Shown: positions 1 through 8,275 of the stretch, one piece after another | Layout of the letters: each line of letters starts with the position of its first letter | Numbering within the stretch: position 1 is the stretch's first letter | Source of the DNA: an uncultured Porphyromonadaceae bacterium | GTDB lineage: Bacteria; Bacteroidota; Bacteroidia; Bacteroidales; Muribaculaceae | Length of the DNA stretch: 64,000 nt | Assembly: GCA_947573485.1 (NCBI GenBank) | Contig: CANPGB010000011.1 | Coordinates: forward strand, 1 to 64,000 | Reading direction: 5' to 3' | Notes under the pieces: model-generated | Told to the model about the DNA's origin: nothing | Seen by the model: only the letters and a program-made list of their open reading frames with translations | Databases searched by the model: none | Position numbers and translations under genes: made by a program

Positions 1-47
1 AGCACTCGCACCTGAAACGAGCGCGTCTACCATTCCGCCACCTGGGC
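1..47 (-). tRNA. tRNA-Leu(CAG), 5' part only, cut by the window edge
   Basis: Read on the minus strand, the sequence starting at 47 has the tRNA-Leu 5' acceptor strand GCCCAGG, a D-arm with GGCGGAATGGTAGACGC, and an anticodon stem-loop with loop TTCAGGT, giving anticodon CAG. The variable arm, T-arm and 3' acceptor lie outside the window. A minus-strand -7 box CAAAGTTA (TAACTTTG) at 58-65 sits 11 bp upstream. Confidence 0.85.
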
Positions 48-90
48 TTTTGCGTTGCAAAGTTAGGTATTTTTTTTGAATAAATATAGC

Positions 91-118
91 TTGAGGAACT
101 TTTTTTTTGCTATTTTTG
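91..118 (+). promoter_or_regulatory. Bacteroidetes-type promoter for rpiB
   Basis: TTG at 91-93, a 17-bp spacer and TATTTTTG at 111-118 match the Bacteroidetes primary-sigma consensus (TTTG ... TAnnTTTG). Transcription would begin near 123, leaving an untranslated leader of about 55 nt before the rpiB ATG at 179. Confidence 0.5.
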
Positions 119-178
119 TTGAACTTTTAGGCCGTCGTTTGGTGGCCGTTGTGGTATTGAACTAATTCTTAATTGATT

Positions 179-643
179 ATGGATATTTTAAAATCAGGTG
201 TGCCTGTGGGTCTGTGCAGCGACCACGCAGGTTTCGGGCTCAAGGCGCTTATCATAGGCTGGCTTGAGGCCAATGGCATCGAGTCGCACGACTTCGGCAC
301 TTTCAGCGAGGAGAGCTGCGATTATCCCGATTTCGCTCATCCTTGCGCCGAGGCTGTCGAGGCGGGGCGCTGCTATCCAGGCATCGCTATCTGCGGCTCA
401 GGCAACGGCATCGGCATGACCATGAACAAGCATCAGGGCATCAGGGCGGCCCACTGCTGGACGCCCGAGCTGGCGCGCCTCGCCCGTGCGCATAACGACG
501 CCAACGTGCTCGTGCTCCCCGCACGCTTCATCGAGCCTGAGGTTGCTCTCGAGATTCTCGATGTGTTTCTGCACACGCCTTTCGAGGGCGGACGTCACGA
601 GCGCCGCATTGCCAAGATTCCCGTCAAGGGCTGCGGCTGCTGA
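179..643 (+). CDS. rpiB: Ribose-5-phosphate isomerase B
   Basis: RpiB/LacAB family isomerase interconverting ribose 5-phosphate and ribulose 5-phosphate in the non-oxidative pentose phosphate pathway, cytosolic. The 154-residue product has the N-terminal SDHAGF phosphate-site motif and the ICGSGNGIGMTMNK loop carrying the catalytic Cys, followed by RAAHCWTPELARLARAHNDANVL, which is typical of the family. ATG at 179 is chosen over an in-frame TTG at 173, which would add only two residues and has no better context. The gene stands alone and is convergent with the permease gene downstream. Confidence 0.93.
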   Translation: MDILKSGVPVGLCSDHAGFGLKALIIGWLEANGIESHDFGTFSEESCDYPDFAHPCAEAVEAGRCYPGIAICGSGNGIGMTMNKHQGIRAAHCWTPELARLARAHNDANVLVLPARFIEPEVALEILDVFLHTPFEGGRHERRIAKIPVKGCGC

Positions 644-650
644 CCCTGCC

Positions 651-1757
651 TTAACCTTCTTTTCCTTCCGGCGTTCCTTTGTGGGGCGCCGGTTCGCTTA
701 TATAGCGGCGGTAGTAGGTCATTATCAGAGCCGTGGCAGGCAGGGCGATAATCATGCCGATGATGCCGAGCAGGCTGCCCCACACGGTGAGGGAGAGTAG
801 TATAATGGCGGGATTGAGGCCCATTTCGCGACCCATTACGTGGGGCGTTATCAGGTAGTCGCATATGCTCTGGCTAATGGCGTACACCAGCAGGCACTTG
901 CCCATTTCGGGCAGGAACTGAGTGGTGCCTCCCAGCGAGTAGATAAAGCATATGGCGGCTATAGGCACGAGGGTAATATACTGGAAGTAAGGTATCATAT
1001 AGAGAGCCCCCACCAGCAGACCCATGGGTATGGCAAGCGGAAGGCCGATTATTGAGAAGCCCGTGCAGTAGAACACCGCCGCGCACAGTGCCACCTTACC
1101 CTGGCCGCGGAAGTAGTGGTTCATGCTCGTCTCCACCTGGTGTACCACGGCTATGGTGGCGGGGCGGAAGCGGGCCGGTATGGCGAGCTTGAAGCCGCGC
1201 ACTATGGCAGGATAATCGGCCAGGATAAACACTATGTAGATGAGCGTCAGCAGCCACGCCAGCACCGTGATTATAATGTCAAGCGACTCCTCGATAAGCG
1301 ATGTGCCCTTGTTGAGCACCGTCTCGAGGTGGGTGCCATCGAGCAGCGAGCGCAGGCTTTCGGGGTTGAAGTATCGCCCTATGAAGTCAACTATGGCCGT
1401 GTACTGCGGAGGCAAGCGCCGTTCGCCGCTCGACACGCTGTGTATAATCTTGCCGAGTGTATCGAGCTCGTCGAGCACCGAGGGCATGAATACATAGGCA
1501 ATAGCGGCTGCGATAGCCGTAACGTCGATTATCGTGAGTATGGCCGGTAGGGCGAGCCCCTTGCTGCGTGTGAGCTTTTTGTTGAAGCCCACAAGCGGCT
1601 GCAGCAGATAGGCTATGAAGCAGGCCGCGAAGAAAGGCAGCAGAACGTTGCTCAGATAGCGCACCAGCGCTATTATGGCAGCCGCGAGGGCTATGCCCAG
1701 TATGAGGTTCATTATGCGGTCGGTTGTCCAGAAGCGTTGTTTTTCCTGCGGTGCCAT
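651..1757 (-). CDS. AI-2E family transporter (PF01594-type permease)
   Basis: Polytopic inner-membrane protein of about 368 residues. After a short cytoplasmic start (MAPQEKQRFW) come two closely spaced hydrophobic helices (LILGIALAAAIIALV and LLPFFAACFIAYLLQPLVGF). A long central soluble stretch (roughly residues 95-190) follows, then a cluster of C-terminal helices ending in IIGMIIALPATALIMTYYRRY, the usual layout of the PerM/YdiK/TqsA family. Substrate cannot be deduced: members include AI-2 exporters and Na+/H+ antiporters. The reading frame stays open 26 codons upstream, but ATG 1757 is the natural start before the first helix. It lies 95 bp downstream of nagB with a hairpin between them. 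Confidence 0.85.
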   Translation of the reverse strand: MAPQEKQRFWTTDRIMNLILGIALAAAIIALVRYLSNVLLPFFAACFIAYLLQPLVGFNKKLTRSKGLALPAILTIIDVTAIAAAIAYVFMPSVLDELDTLGKIIHSVSSGERRLPPQYTAIVDFIGRYFNPESLRSLLDGTHLETVLNKGTSLIEESLDIIITVLAWLLTLIYIVFILADYPAIVRGFKLAIPARFRPATIAVVHQVETSMNHYFRGQGKVALCAAVFYCTGFSIIGLPLAIPMGLLVGALYMIPYFQYITLVPIAAICFIYSLGGTTQFLPEMGKCLLVYAISQSICDYLITPHVMGREMGLNPAIILLSLTVWGSLLGIIGMIIALPATALIMTYYRRYISEPAPHKGTPEGKEG

Positions 1758-1786
1758 TGTAGGGTAGGGGAGAGGTCTTGAAAGAA

Positions 1787-1832
1787 CCGACCCGCCGGAA
1801 GCGGCCTGCGGGGGCCGCACTCGGCGGGTCGG
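1787..1832 (-). terminator. Strong hairpin between nagB and the AI-2E permease gene
   Basis: CCGACCCGCCG (1787-1797) pairs with CGGCGGGTCGG (1822-1832); the loop contains a second small GC hairpin. It lies 20 bp past the nagB stop. No clear U-run follows, so it may stabilise the transcript end or attenuate read-through rather than terminate fully. Confidence 0.45.
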
Positions 1833-1852
1833 CAATGGTTTTATGGGGTAAT

Positions 1853-2662
1853 TTAGAGTTGTGTGTCGGGGTCGAGGTTAGCCTTTTCGATGTCTTTGAA
1901 GTAGCGGTAAGTGCCCACCTTGAGTTCCTCGCAGGCAGCCTCATCGGCCACGATGATAGCCTTGGGGTGCATCTGGAGCGCCGAGATAGTCCACATCTGC
2001 GAGATGCCGCCTTCAACGCCGTGGCGCAGTGCGCGGGCCTTGTTGTGGCCGTTCACCATGAGCATCACGCTGCGCGCTGCCATTACGGTGCCCACACCCA
2101 CGGTGAGAGCGGTCTTGGGCACGAGGTCAACGTTGCCCTCGAAGAAGCGCGAGTTGGCTATGATAGTGTCGGTGGTGAGGGTCTTCACGCGGGTGCGCGA
2201 GGTGAGCGACGAGCCGGGCTCGTTGAAAGCGATGTGGCCGTCGGGGCCTACGCCGCCCATGAAGAGGTCGATGCCGCCGTACTGCTCGATTTTAGCCTCG
2301 AAGCGGGCGCATTCGGCGGTGAGGTCGGGGGCGTTGCCGTCGAGGATGTTGACGTTCTCGGCGGGGATGTCGATGTGGCTGAAGAAGTTGTTCCACATAA
2401 ACGAGTGGTAGCTCTCGGGGTGATCGACGGGCAGAGCTACGTATTCGTCCATGTTGAAAGTAACAACGTGCTTGAACGATACCTTGCCCTCTTTGTAGAG
2501 TTCTATAAGGCGGCGGTACATGCCCAGGGGCGACGAGCCGGTGGGGCATCCGAGCACAAAGGGATGCTCGGCCGTAGGTTTTGCTTCGTTGATGCGGGCG
2601 GCCACATAGTTGCCGGCCCAGCGGGAGAGTGCTGCGTAGTCGGGTTCGATTACAAGTCTCAT
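1853..2662 (-). CDS. nagB: Glucosamine-6-phosphate deaminase
   Basis: Converts glucosamine 6-phosphate to fructose 6-phosphate and ammonia, the last step of amino-sugar catabolism. The 269-residue length is typical of NagB. Visible family blocks are [16 protein letters not shown] (phosphate/substrate loop), [10 protein letters not shown] (catalytic Asp), [24 protein letters not shown] (active-site loop with the catalytic His) and the C-terminal [17 protein letters not shown] lid segment. It begins 34 bp after the outer-membrane protein gene and could be co-transcribed with it. The amidase locus and the ROK/GH2 genes elsewhere in this window could feed its substrate, but that link is inference. 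Confidence 0.95.
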   Translation of the reverse strand: MRLVIEPDYAALSRWAGNYVAARINEAKPTAEHPFVLGCPTGSSPLGMYRRLIELYKEGKVSFKHVVTFNMDEYVALPVDHPESYHSFMWNNFFSHIDIPAENVNILDGNAPDLTAECARFEAKIEQYGGIDLFMGGVGPDGHIAFNEPGSSLTSRTRVKTLTTDTIIANSRFFEGNVDLVPKTALTVGVGTVMAARSVMLMVNGHNKARALRHGVEGGISQMWTISALQMHPKAIIVADEAACEELKVGTYRYFKDIEKANLDPDTQL

Positions 2663-2696
2663 GTCTTGATTCAGTGTTTTACAGAGTGTGTTGGGG

Positions 2697-3347
2697 TTAG
2701 AAGAGCCAAGCGGCTGTTATTGTCCAGTAGTTGTTCTTGCCCTCGATAGGGGTGCCCGAGGTTATGCCGCCAAGGTTGAGTTTCTCAACAGTCTTGGTAA
2801 TGCCAAGGCCGTAGGAAGCGCCCACCTGGAGGTGTGTGAAGAGCTGTACACCGAGACCGAAGTTCCATGCCACGTCAACAGCCTTGTTCTTGTAGGCATC
2901 GGTAATGGCACGCTTCGAGGTCAGAAAAGCCACGCTGGGGCCCGTGAAGATATAGGGCGCGAAGACTTTGCCCACTATCGGCAGACCTATCTTATATTTG
3001 AAGTTGAGGGGGATTTCAATGTAGTCGCGGTTCTTGAAGCGCGAGGAGTTGAGCAGCTGCTCATCGTCGGGATTGTTGCCGGTGGTGTTTTTGAGGCTGC
3101 TGTCGCCCACGCGGTGCACATACATCACCGAGAGGTCGAAGGCAAGGTTCACAATAGGAATAGTGAATTCGGCCTGCACACCGCCGGTGAAGCCTGCGCG
3201 GTTGTCATTATCGAAAACGCTGGAGTTGAGGCGCATCGAGTTTACCTCGACACCTACACGGGGACCGAAGCGGAACTGTGCTGCTGCCGGAAGGGCGGCA
3301 AGAACTATCGCCGCAACAGCGATTACAAGTACTTTAAGTTTTTTCAT
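2697..3347 (-). CDS. Outer-membrane beta-barrel protein (porin-like, PF13568-type)
   Basis: 216-residue protein with a Sec signal peptide ([24 protein letters not shown]) followed by [14 protein letters not shown], the usual start of small Bacteroidetes OmpA/OmpW-like eight-stranded barrels. Alternating hydrophobic strands continue to a C-terminal aromatic residue (TITAAWLF), the outer-membrane assembly signature. No ligand or function can be assigned. A minus-strand CAAAATTA (-7 box) at 3407-3414 sits about 60 bp upstream. The upstream region is shared with the divergent DUF59 gene. Confidence 0.8.
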   Translation of the reverse strand: MKKLKVLVIAVAAIVLAALPAAAQFRFGPRVGVEVNSMRLNSSVFDNDNRAGFTGGVQAEFTIPIVNLAFDLSVMYVHRVGDSSLKNTTGNNPDDEQLLNSSRFKNRDYIEIPLNFKYKIGLPIVGKVFAPYIFTGPSVAFLTSKRAITDAYKNKAVDVAWNFGLGVQLFTHLQVGASYGLGITKTVEKLNLGGITSGTPIEGKNNYWTITAAWLF

Positions 3348-3432
3348 ATTCGATATTTTTGTTGTGTTTCAGATTTTTATGTGGTGCAACATAGTGGCTC
3401 ACCATGCAAAATTACAATTTTTAGCGCAGTAA

Positions 3433-3466
3433 TTGGCTATCCGCACAAAAAAAATTAGTAATTTTG
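3433..3466 (+). promoter_or_regulatory. Promoter for the DUF59-lpxH pair, probably leaderless
   Basis: TTG at 3433-3435 and TAATTTTG at 3459-3466 match the Bacteroidetes promoter pattern. The ATG is at 3473, only 6 bp after the -7 box, so the transcript would start at or next to the initiation codon. Confidence 0.45.
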
Positions 3467-3472
3467 TTCATT

Positions 3473-3793
3473 ATGAATGTTGAACAGCGACTCAAAATAG
3501 AAGAAAAGGTTGTAGAGATGCTCCGCACAGTCTACGACCCCGAGATTCCCGTAGATATATACTCCCTCGGTCTCGTATACCGCATCGACCTCACCGACGA
3601 CGGCGACCTCACCGTCGACATGACCCTCACGGCGCCAAACTGCCCCATGGCCGATTTCATACTCGAAGACGTGCGCATGAAGCTCGAGAGCGTCGAGGGC
3701 GTCAAATCTGTAACGGTAAACATCGTCTTCGAACCCGAGTGGACACAGGATATGATGAGCGAGGAAGCCAAGCTCGAGCTCGGCCTGCTATGA
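3473..3793 (+). CDS. MIP18/DUF59 family metal-sulfur cluster assembly factor (SufT/PaaD-like)
   Basis: 106-residue single-domain protein. The family signature is visible as VYDPEIPVDIYSLGLVYRI near residues 17-35 and LTAPNCPMADFILEDV near 50-65, the latter with the conserved reactive Cys. DUF59 proteins act in Fe-S cluster maturation in the cytosol. The ATG at 3473 is preferred to an in-frame TTG at 3464. The stop overlaps the start of lpxH (ATGA at 3790-3793), so the two are translationally coupled, although no functional link between Fe-S assembly and lipid A is obvious. Confidence 0.85.
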   Translation: MNVEQRLKIEEKVVEMLRTVYDPEIPVDIYSLGLVYRIDLTDDGDLTVDMTLTAPNCPMADFILEDVRMKLESVEGVKSVTVNIVFEPEWTQDMMSEEAKLELGLL

Positions 3794-4557
3794 CCCCGCG
3801 CACCAACACATACTTTATAAGCGACGTTCATCTCGGCGCCAATTATTTTGCCGACCAGCGTGCCCATGAAGAGCGCGTGGTGGCCTTCCTGCGCTCTATC
3901 GAAGCCGATGCAAAGGCTCTCTACCTCTTGGGCGACATCCTCGACTACTGGTATGAATACCGTACCGTGGTGCCCAGAGGCTACGTGCGCTTCTTCGGGC
4001 AGCTCGCACGCATGGCCGACGCAGGCGTCGAAATCGTGTGGTTCATTGGCAACCACGACATATGGCTCTTCGACTACCTGCGCGACGAAATAGGCCTCCG
4101 TGTGGTCGACACCGCCGACGGCGGCATCCCCGTCACGATCGACGGCGTACACTTCTTCCTTGGCCACGGCGACACCTTCGGTCGCCAGCCCACCTCCTAC
4201 CGCATGCTCCGCGCCATGTTCCACAGCCCCGTGTGCCAGTGGCTTTTCGGAGCCATACATCCGCGATGGACGATCCCCTTTGCCCACCGCTGGAGCTCGC
4301 ACAGCCGCAAAGGCAGCGGCCGCCCCGCAGTGCCCACACTCCTGCCCGACACCCGCCGCAATGTCGAAGCCTTCGCCCGCACCCTTGCCGAGGCCGCCCC
4401 CCGGCTGCGCTACATCGTCATCGGCCACCACCACGTGGCTCTCGACGAGCCCATAACCCCCCACTGCCGCCTCCTTATCCTCGGCAACTGGATAGACCGC
4501 AGCACCTACGCCCGCTGGGACGGCGCCACACTATCCCTGCTCGACTACGGCGGCTGA
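3790..4557 (+). CDS. lpxH: UDP-2,3-diacylglucosamine diphosphatase
   Basis: Calcineurin-like metallophosphoesterase that hydrolyses UDP-2,3-diacylglucosamine to lipid X in lipid A synthesis at the inner face of the cytoplasmic membrane. All metal-site motifs are present in order: SDVHLGANYF, GDILDYWYEY, GNHDIW, GHGDTFG and GHHHVAL. The product has 255 residues, the usual LpxH size. The start is the ATG overlapping the upstream stop; the open frame extends 17 codons further but lies inside the DUF59 gene. lpxA is about 3.6 kb away on the other strand. Confidence 0.85.
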   Translation: MTPRTNTYFISDVHLGANYFADQRAHEERVVAFLRSIEADAKALYLLGDILDYWYEYRTVVPRGYVRFFGQLARMADAGVEIVWFIGNHDIWLFDYLRDEIGLRVVDTADGGIPVTIDGVHFFLGHGDTFGRQPTSYRMLRAMFHSPVCQWLFGAIHPRWTIPFAHRWSSHSRKGSGRPAVPTLLPDTRRNVEAFARTLAEAAPRLRYIVIGHHHVALDEPITPHCRLLILGNWIDRSTYARWDGATLSLLDYGG

Positions 4558-4597
4558 TTGTAATGCATTGCGGCTCAGATAAATGCAATGTGGGCTG

Positions 4598-4975
4598 TCA
4601 TTCCATCACCTTCCAATAACCACCTTTTTTAGGACCAACGCGTTTCACGATATTGGTCATTTTAGCGATTTCTCTGTCGATGGTTGGAGAACTGACGCCA
4701 ATTGCTTCCGCTATGGCATCCAGCGAAATATGGGGATTTTGGGATATTAGTTCCAAAATCTTGGATTGCCGTGCCGTTATATTTTTAGCATCATTTTTAG
4801 CATCATTTTTAGCATCATTTTTAGCATCATCACCACCCATAGAGCCCTGACCTCCTCGTATCGACATGAAGATTTCACGCGGAATGACGGCTGATACACC
4901 GCCATGTTCTTCCCTGAATGTGGGATGCTTCAGATTTGCCTTATCAAAGTTAGTAATTAAGTTTTTGTTAAACAC
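4598..4975 (-). pseudogene. C-terminal remnant of an AlbA_2/RecG-like ATP-binding regulator with a winged helix
   Basis: The 125-codon frame starts at a weak GTG. The first part (KHPTFREEHGGVSAVIPREIFM) resembles the tail of Bacteroidales putative DNA-binding/ATP-binding (AlbA_2, Schlafen-like) proteins. Then comes a linker of four DAKN repeats and a winged-helix domain (ITARQSKILELISQ ... SSPTIDREIAKM ... KKGGYWKV). The N-terminal AlbA_2 and central domains, normally several hundred residues, are absent: the frame abuts the ATPase gene directly at 4980. I read it as a truncated gene. Translation of the short form from GTG, with GAGAGG directly in front, cannot be excluded. Confidence 0.6.
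4781..4828. repeat. Four perfect 12-bp tandem repeats encoding DAKN x4
   Basis: The unit ATTTTTAGCATC occurs four times in register (4781-4792, 4793-4804, 4805-4816, 4817-4828). As the period is a multiple of three, copy-number change would alter linker length without a frameshift. Confidence 0.9.
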
Positions 4976-4979
4976 CCTC

Positions 4980-6311
4980 TCACATATCCTCCAACGTCAG
5001 CAGGCGCGTCTCGATGTCATATTTTGAGAGAATGGATGTCTTGACGTGATCAACCTTATCCATAAACAGTTTATGGTCATAATTGCGCTGCTGTCGCTTT
5101 ACTTCGGCTACAACCGCAGTCTTCCCATCAACAGACAGGGCTACAATATCAATCTCGTTTGCTTCTTTTCCCTTCTTGCGTTCCCACCATGAGCCGATAT
5201 CAGAGTATTGATGGCTTTCCATCATCTTTAGCCGGAACCATTTTTCAAGAGCAAAGCCCGAAAACGTCGGGTAATCAGAAGAGATTATATGACGAAGATG
5301 CTTAAAGTTGTTCAGCTCGACCAGTGTCTGGTTACGGTCAAAATAATTGAACCAGAATCGCAGGAAGTTATCGGTGATTTCATATTGTACGTTCTTGGAG
5401 CCCGGCTTCGCCATGATTGGACGTACTCGCTTAATGAGAGCATAATCCTCAATCAACCGTTTCAGATGCCCGGCCACCGTAACGCCGCCCAATGCGCTTT
5501 CAATCGCACCTTGCGTGTTAATCCCGGATGCGATACAACTCAACACCGAGAAGTACAATCCGTAGTCTCTCCCGAATTCCTCTATCAGAAGATTACGACC
5601 CTCGTTTACGAACGGTGAATTTTCCCTTGCAACATATTCGAGCATCCCTTCAATTGATAAGTCGGCATCTTCGCACAACAACTCGATATATTTAGGTACA
5701 CCTCCTGTGATTGTATATAATGCAAGCAATTCATCGTTGGTATAGTCCGGACGATAGTCATGCATAATCTCCTTCATGGTCTCAGTTCCAAATCCGGAGA
5801 GACGTATCATGGCGTCCGCCCTACCAAAGAGAGGTTCGTGGTAACTTTCAAATATCTTATGCATCATGGAGTACACCGAACCCATTAGCAGCAGATTCAC
5901 CTTGGTGTCGTTTCTGTACGAGTCCCAAATATTCTGCATCTCACTGAAAACTGATGGATTGATATTGAAGAACTCCTGAAATTCATCAATTATCAAGTTG
6001 AACTTGCGTGTCTTTGCAAGCTCCATCAACATCTGGAATAATGACTTGAATGATTTAATCTCCGGTGGCACATAACTACCGAGAGCCGAGGAGATAAGTC
6101 CGGCAAACTCCTCGCACAACGCAGCCTCATTCTTTCTGCTGACAAACAGATACACCGTCGGATACTCTCCTTGCGTGGCACGCAGAGCAAGTGATGTCTT
6201 TCCGATACGACGCCGTCCGGTGATGACAGTCATCCTCGACCGAGAGTCAAAGGCTCGTCCTTGAATCCGCCTCAGCTCCTCAATTTCCTTTGTCCGATTA
6301 TAGAATTTCAT
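4980..6311 (-). CDS. Archaeal-type AAA ATPase with C-terminal DUF234 domain
   Basis: 443-residue P-loop protein. The N-terminal ATPase_2 domain has Walker A GRRRIGKTS (about residues 32-40) and Walker B NLIIDEFQEF (D109/E110). A winged-helix segment follows (GAIESALGGVTVAGHLKRLIEDYALIKRV). The C-terminal DUF234 region (DNFLRFWFNYFDRN ... EIDIVALSVDGKTAVVAEVK) has the D-(10-15)-ExK pattern of a PD-(D/E)xK nuclease-like fold. Proteins of this type are common, mobile and functionally unassigned in Bacteroidales. AT-richer codon use than flanking genes, the adjacent broken gene and the repeat cluster upstream suggest an accessory insertion. Confidence 0.8.
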   Translation of the reverse strand: MKFYNRTKEIEELRRIQGRAFDSRSRMTVITGRRRIGKTSLALRATQGEYPTVYLFVSRKNEAALCEEFAGLISSALGSYVPPEIKSFKSLFQMLMELAKTRKFNLIIDEFQEFFNINPSVFSEMQNIWDSYRNDTKVNLLLMGSVYSMMHKIFESYHEPLFGRADAMIRLSGFGTETMKEIMHDYRPDYTNDELLALYTITGGVPKYIELLCEDADLSIEGMLEYVARENSPFVNEGRNLLIEEFGRDYGLYFSVLSCIASGINTQGAIESALGGVTVAGHLKRLIEDYALIKRVRPIMAKPGSKNVQYEITDNFLRFWFNYFDRNQTLVELNNFKHLRHIISSDYPTFSGFALEKWFRLKMMESHQYSDIGSWWERKKGKEANEIDIVALSVDGKTAVVAEVKRQQRNYDHKLFMDKVDHVKTSILSKYDIETRLLTLEDM

Positions 6312-6458
6312 ATTTTATTACCGTCGTAATTATTACCACGGTGACAAAATTAATAAAATTCTCCTGAACGCACAAATCTAATTTGGTTATTTGTCTGACA
6401 ATCGCTAACTCAAAAAAATATGGTACTCCGTCAAGGGGCGCCGTATTTGCTGAATAGA

Positions 6459-6495
6459 CCCCGTACGCCGAAGCCTCAGGCGCAGGCGTGCGGGG
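6459..6495. repeat. Hairpin repeat, family A, copy 1
   Basis: CCCCGTACGCC (6459-6469) and GGCGTGCGGGG (6485-6495) form an 11-bp stem with one G-T pair. The same arms recur at 6609-6644 and 24627-24660. Confidence 0.8.
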
Positions 6496-6517
6496 ATAGT
6501 AATGCCCACACGAAGTC

Positions 6518-6586
6518 GCGTCCGGCAGGACGCGGATTAAGATCGTAAGGCGTTGAGGCTCACTTTAATCGGCGTCCTGGCAGACG
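6518..6586. repeat. Hairpin repeats, family B, facing pair
   Basis: GCGTCC-GGCA-GGACGC (6518-6533) followed by GGATTAAGATC, then in opposite orientation TTTAATCGGCGTCCTGGCAGACGC (about 6563-6586). Similar units recur four times between 24594 and 24836. Confidence 0.65.
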
Positions 6587-6608
6587 CTCGCGCGTATGGT
6601 AGGACTAA

Positions 6609-6644
6609 CCCCGTACGCCGTAGCTTTAGCGCAGGCGTGCGGGG
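6609..6644. repeat. Hairpin repeat, family A, copy 2
   Basis: CCCCGTACGCC (6609-6619) and GGCGTGCGGGG (6634-6644). It lies 29 bp beyond the 3' end of upp and could act as its transcript end. Confidence 0.8.
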
Positions 6645-6673
6645 TTAGTTATGGGTTAATCTGCGAACGGTGG

Positions 6674-7327
6674 TTATTCCTTCGTTCCGTATGCGAGGTC
6701 GCCCGCATCGCCCAGGCCGGGCACTATATAGCTGTGGGCATTGATTTCGGGGTCGATGACTCCTACCCAGAGTTCTGAGTCGGCGGGCATCACCTTCTCC
6801 ATATAGTCCACGGCTTTCTGCGATGCGATAACCGAGGCGACGTGCACCTTGCCGGGCAGCCCTTTGGTGAGGAGCGCGCGGTAGCTCAGCTCCATTGAGG
6901 CGCCTGTGGCGAGCATGGGGTCGCAGAGCACCAGTGTCTTGCCGTCGAGCAGGGGCGAGGCGAGGTATTCAATGCAGATGTCGAAGTTCTCTTTTTCCTT
7001 ATACTTACGGTAGGCCGATACGAAAGCGTTCTCGGCATCGTCGAAGTAGCGGAGGAAACCCTGGTGGAAGGGCACTCCGGCGCGGAAAATGGTGGCGAGC
7101 ACTATCTGCTCGTCGAGCACGTCGCAGGTGGCTTCTACGCCAAGGGGTGTCTTCACCGGGTCTTTGCGGTAGCGGAGGGTCTTGCTGAGTTCGTAGGCGA
7201 AGATTTCGCCAAGGCGCTCGAGGTTGCGACGGAAGCGCAGCCTGTCGTGCTGTATCGAGGTATCGCGCATCTCGGCCAGGTACTGGCTTACGAGCGAGGG
7301 GTGTTCGGCAAAATTATGTATCTTCAT
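6674..7327 (-). CDS. upp: Uracil phosphoribosyltransferase
   Basis: Pyrimidine salvage enzyme forming UMP from uracil and PRPP, cytosolic. The 217-residue protein has the PRPP-binding signature LVLCDPMLATGASM, the type I PRTase core RAGVPFHQGFLRYF and the UPRT C-terminal uracil hood PGLGDAGDLAYGT. It starts 47 bp after lpxA on the same strand and could share its transcript. A family-A hairpin repeat follows the stop. Confidence 0.95.
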   Translation of the reverse strand: MKIHNFAEHPSLVSQYLAEMRDTSIQHDRLRFRRNLERLGEIFAYELSKTLRYRKDPVKTPLGVEATCDVLDEQIVLATIFRAGVPFHQGFLRYFDDAENAFVSAYRKYKEKENFDICIEYLASPLLDGKTLVLCDPMLATGASMELSYRALLTKGLPGKVHVASVIASQKAVDYMEKVMPADSELWVGVIDPEINAHSYIVPGLGDAGDLAYGTKE

Positions 7328-7374
7328 TATTCGATGTGTTTTTGTTGATGATAACGCGGTGCCGCTTCAAAGGT

Positions 7375-8160
7375 TTACTCCATGAAGCGGTCGCCTGCTA
7401 TCTTGAGGTCGTTGTCGCGCACGAAGTTGAGAATCTCGGCGCGCACGGGGGTGTCGTCGATGTCGTCTTCAATTCGGCGCAGTGCGTTGAAGAGCGATGT
7501 CGAGCACTGGTAGATGTGGCGGTAAGCCTTTGCCACATCGTCGATCTGAGCCTCGGTGAAGCCTGCGTGCTTCCGCATCACCACAGAGTTCACGCCGTAG
7601 TAAGTCACGGGATTGTGAGCCATAATCACATAAGGGGGCACGTTGGAGCTGATGCGGGTGCCACCTTTGATAAGGGCGAATTTGCCCACTCGGCAGCCTT
7701 CGTGAAGCATGACGTTCGACGACAGGATTGTGCCCGAGTCAACACATACGTCGCCTGCGATAGTCACGGCATTGCCCACCACGCATTTGTCGGCAATCTT
7801 GCTGTCGTGGCCTATGTGGCTGTCGGCAAACACAAAGCAGTCGGCGCCTATGCTCGTGCCGCCTTCAGCGTTTATGCCGCGGTTGATAATCACGTGCTCG
7901 CGGATCACGGTGTTGTCGCCCACAAAGCAGTGTGTGGGGCCGCCTTTCCAGCGGAAATCCTGAGGATCGGCACCCACGATGGCGCCCTGGTAAACCTTTA
8001 CTCCGCGCCCGAGTGTGGTGCCTTTTACTATTGAGGCATATGGCATTATCTCGCAGCCGTCGCCGATAACGGTGTCGGCGTCGATATATGCGAAGGGGTG
8101 TATTTTCACGTCTTTGCCGAGTTTTGCGGCGGGGTCGACGTATGCGAGCTCACTTATCAT
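7375..8160 (-). CDS. lpxA: UDP-N-acetylglucosamine acyltransferase
   Basis: First committed step of lipid A synthesis: transfer of 3-hydroxyacyl from ACP to UDP-GlcNAc. The 261-residue protein is a left-handed beta-helix with hexapeptide repeats across roughly residues 1-185 (for example VKIHPFAYIDADTVIGDG, GTSIGADCFVFADSHIGHDS) and a helical C-terminus. The catalytic His lies in SHIGHDSKIADKCVVGNA. ATG 8160 is chosen because the repeats begin immediately after; 30 upstream open codons are hydrophobic noise. A minus-strand CAAATATA (TATATTTG, -7 box) at 8190-8197 gives a short leader. Confidence 0.95.
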   Translation of the reverse strand: MISELAYVDPAAKLGKDVKIHPFAYIDADTVIGDGCEIMPYASIVKGTTLGRGVKVYQGAIVGADPQDFRWKGGPTHCFVGDNTVIREHVIINRGINAEGGTSIGADCFVFADSHIGHDSKIADKCVVGNAVTIAGDVCVDSGTILSSNVMLHEGCRVGKFALIKGGTRISSNVPPYVIMAHNPVTYYGVNSVVMRKHAGFTEAQIDDVAKAYRHIYQCSTSLFNALRRIEDDIDDTPVRAEILNFVRDNDLKIAGDRFME

Positions 8161-8275
8161 AGTATTTGGTTTTTGGTGTTTTCTGACTGCAAATATAACA
8201 AAAATTTGACTCTCGGTATAAAAAAAGTGCGACACTTGAAAACATGTCACACTTTATTTCCCAAATCGGCCAATA

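Larger units (their letters stand above)
6312..6673. other. Gene-free interval carrying clustered hairpin repeats
   Basis: After about 110 bp of AT-rich putative promoter for the ATPase gene, the interval is filled with two copies of a CCCCGTACGCC...GGCGTGCGGGG hairpin and GCGTCC/GGACGC mini-hairpins flanked by GATTAA motifs. No coding frame is credible. Confidence 0.7.

Noticed and set aside
486..864. Overlapping frames opposite or shifted relative to rpiB and the permease
   Set aside because: Out-of-frame shadows of GC-rich coding DNA with no family features. The same holds for the many long frames opposite susC, the helicase, GH2 and the C25 gene.
4781..4828. Short tandem repeats as a CRISPR array
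   Set aside because: The units are contiguous 12-mers without spacers and lie in a coding frame. No other spaced repeat array was seen in the window.
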